From the NCBI GenBank assembly GCA_963592205.1, contig CAVAVU010000041.1, positions 1 through 14,615 on the forward strand: 14,615 nucleotides of DNA, written 5' to 3'. Numbering within the stretch: position 1 is the first letter of the stretch; the number at the start of each line of letters is the position of its first letter. This document shows positions 13,700-14,615 of this stretch, one piece after another. The translations under genes were made by a program, and so were the position numbers. Origin of the DNA: Claveliimonas sp963592205 (GTDB lineage: Bacteria > Bacillota > Clostridia > Lachnospirales > Lachnospiraceae). A model generated the notes under the pieces. That model saw only the letters and a program-made list of their open reading frames with translations, did no database searches and was not told the DNA's origin.

Positions 13700-14416
13700 A
13701 TGTTAGTCACACTGAAAGAAATCTTGAGTTATGCAGAAGCCAACAAATGTGCTATCGGAGCATTTCACATTCTGAGCAAAGATAACCTTACTGCAGTTCT
13801 CGATGCTGCCCAGGAACTCCGCTTTCCGGTAATCATCATGCACTCGCAGGAAAATGAAAAAGAGCTGCCACTTGCCAAGATCGGACCTCTTATGGTAGAT
13901 ATGGCTGAAAAAGCCACCGTTCCGGTCTGCGTCCATCTGGATCACGGCATGACGATCAACTACATCCGTCAGGCATTGATCATCGGTTTCAGTTCTGTTA
14001 CCTATGATGGTTCGTCCCTTCCTTATGAAGAAAATATAGAAAATACCAAAACGGTCGTACACATGGCATCCCGCCGTTTTGCTTCCGTCGAAGGTGTTGC
14101 CCCTGCTGACATCCCCAAACAGGATGCCACAGAAGCCGTACGTGGCTTTATCGACGCCACCGGCATCAGCGCCCTGGCCTGTTCCTACGGTGCACTCCAG
14201 CACGTAAAGAACACTGATTCCGGACTTCCTGTCCCTCTTGTCATGAACGGTGAACCCGACATCAGTAAAGACGATTATACACAGGTTATCCAGCACGGTG
14301 TGCGCAAGATCAACTGCGACAGCGAGATCTACTACCGGGACATCGCAATGCTCGGTATGCAGGCAGTGACTGAGAATGCAAAAAAAGCCATCTCTCTCTT
14401 TGGTGGAATCAACTAG
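13700..14416 (+). CDS. Class II aldolase (ketose-bisphosphate aldolase) homologue, short and divergent
   Basis: TIM-barrel protein of 238 residues, clearly related to class II fructose/tagatose-bisphosphate aldolases (about 280-285 residues), zinc enzymes that split ketose 1,6-bisphosphates. Visible family parts: the AIGAFHILSKDN opening (18-29); PVCVHLDHG with catalytic Asp81 and zinc ligand His82; GFSSVTYDGSSLPYEENI (96-113); SVEG with Glu131; TGISALACSYG (154-164); and HGVRKINCDSEI near the end. Two other zinc ligands are altered: the G-T-x-H-G position reads GALQH (Gln167) and the L-H-G-G-S-G motif reads VMNGEPD (Asn183), which also removes a phosphate-binding loop. Loops are shortened by about 45 residues in total. 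GGAAGGAG precedes ATG 13700. It is divergent from a DeoR-type regulator. It may be an aldolase with a different site or a non-catalytic relative. Confidence 0.8.
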   Translation: MLVTLKEILSYAEANKCAIGAFHILSKDNLTAVLDAAQELRFPVIIMHSQENEKELPLAKIGPLMVDMAEKATVPVCVHLDHGMTINYIRQALIIGFSSVTYDGSSLPYEENIENTKTVVHMASRRFASVEGVAPADIPKQDATEAVRGFIDATGISALACSYGALQHVKNTDSGLPVPLVMNGEPDISKDDYTQVIQHGVRKINCDSEIYYRDIAMLGMQAVTENAKKAISLFGGIN

Positions 14417-14435
14417 TTTTATCTTTTTAAGACCA

Positions 14436-14464
14436 TTGACTTTTTACCAGACATTCGGTAAAAA
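14436..14464 (+). promoter_or_regulatory. Promoter with an inverted repeat between its boxes
   Basis: TTGACT (14436-14441), a 17-base spacer, and TAAAAA (14459-14464). TTTTTACC (14441-14448) and GGTAAAAA (14457-14464) form a perfect 8-bp inverted repeat between and over the boxes, a typical repressor site. It could also act as a weak terminator for the aldolase gene. Confidence 0.5.
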
Positions 14465-14498
14465 TAAGCATATAGCTATCGAATTGAAGGTGAATATT

Positions 14499-14615
14499 AT
14501 GTTATATAGAAACAAGATATTATTACTGGATCTGATTCATATTTTATTTATATTATTCATGCTAAAAACAACCGGCGCATGGAATTACAAAGAAGGCTCC
14601 ATAATCATACTATTG
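14499..14615 (+). CDS. Small membrane protein, partial (cut by the window end)
   Basis: The first 39 codons of a gene that runs off the window. AAGGTGA (14487-14493) precedes ATG 14499. The sequence opens MLYRNKILLLDLIHILFILF, a basic start followed by a hydrophobic helix, then a polar stretch (KTTGAWNYKEGS) and the beginning of a second hydrophobic run (IIILL). This suggests an integral membrane protein with its N-terminus inside. No family is recognisable from this length. It has its own promoter with a palindrome (14436-14464). Confidence 0.6.
   Translation, partial: MLYRNKILLLDLIHILFILFMLKTTGAWNYKEGSIIILL

Noticed and set aside
1..14615. CRISPR array, tRNA, rRNA or insertion sequence
   Set aside because: I saw no regularly spaced direct repeats, no cloverleaf, no rRNA-like stretch and no transposase motifs on either strand by reading.

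Overview
The window looks like chromosome from a gut Firmicute of the Lachnospiraceae type. The evidence is moderate GC, strong GGAGG-type ribosome binding sites, a divergent PgcA-like phosphohexomutase, an NhaC-family antiporter, ATC-hydrolase/M20 pairs, and a relic of the AAA-ATPase/PD-(D/E)XK protein family common in those genomes. Genus and species cannot be fixed from the sequence alone.

Left part (about 1-3600): a stretch of decayed or interrupted genes around one intact regulator. An ECF sigma factor carries an in-frame TAG. The overlapping membrane-anchored partner (anti-sigma-like) is split by a -1 frame change at an A8 run. A GntR/FadR-type regulator is intact and has a palindromic operator candidate in front of its promoter. 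The membrane gene coupled to its stop codon has ATA where ATG is expected and breaks off after about 50 codons, where it meets the 3' end of an oppositely oriented lipoprotein gene. Next is a remnant of an AAA-ATPase-like/DUF1703 protein with its N-terminus and middle missing.

Middle part (about 3600-8560): pgcA-like phosphohexomutase (minus strand) diverges from an operon of an L-2-amino-thiazoline-4-carboxylate (ATC) hydrolase family protein, an M20 amidohydrolase and proC. The ATC hydrolase leader has an 8-8-8 inverted repeat over the promoter, then two tiny hairpins with ACGA and ACGG loops just before and over the Shine-Dalgarno, reminiscent of mini-ykkC (guanidine-II) RNAs. An 80-bp nested palindrome separates the M20 gene from proC.

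Right part (about 8560-14615): a second plus-strand unit encodes an NhaC-type antiporter, a metal-dependent amidohydrolase of the deaminase/chlorohydrolase type, and an EamA/DMT permease. Its promoter region holds five TGCATA motifs and a 16-bp perfect palindrome; four consecutive hairpins lie between antiporter and amidohydrolase. A convergent DeoR-type repressor is divergently paired with a shortened, metal-site-altered class II aldolase homologue; a TTGC/GCAA palindrome overlaps both candidate -35 boxes. The window ends inside a small membrane protein gene.

Working model (inference): both plus-strand operons handle small nitrogenous compounds. Hydrolases open or deaminate them, the M20 enzyme releases an amino acid, ProC links to proline/glutamate metabolism, and the NhaC and EamA proteins move substrate or product across the membrane.
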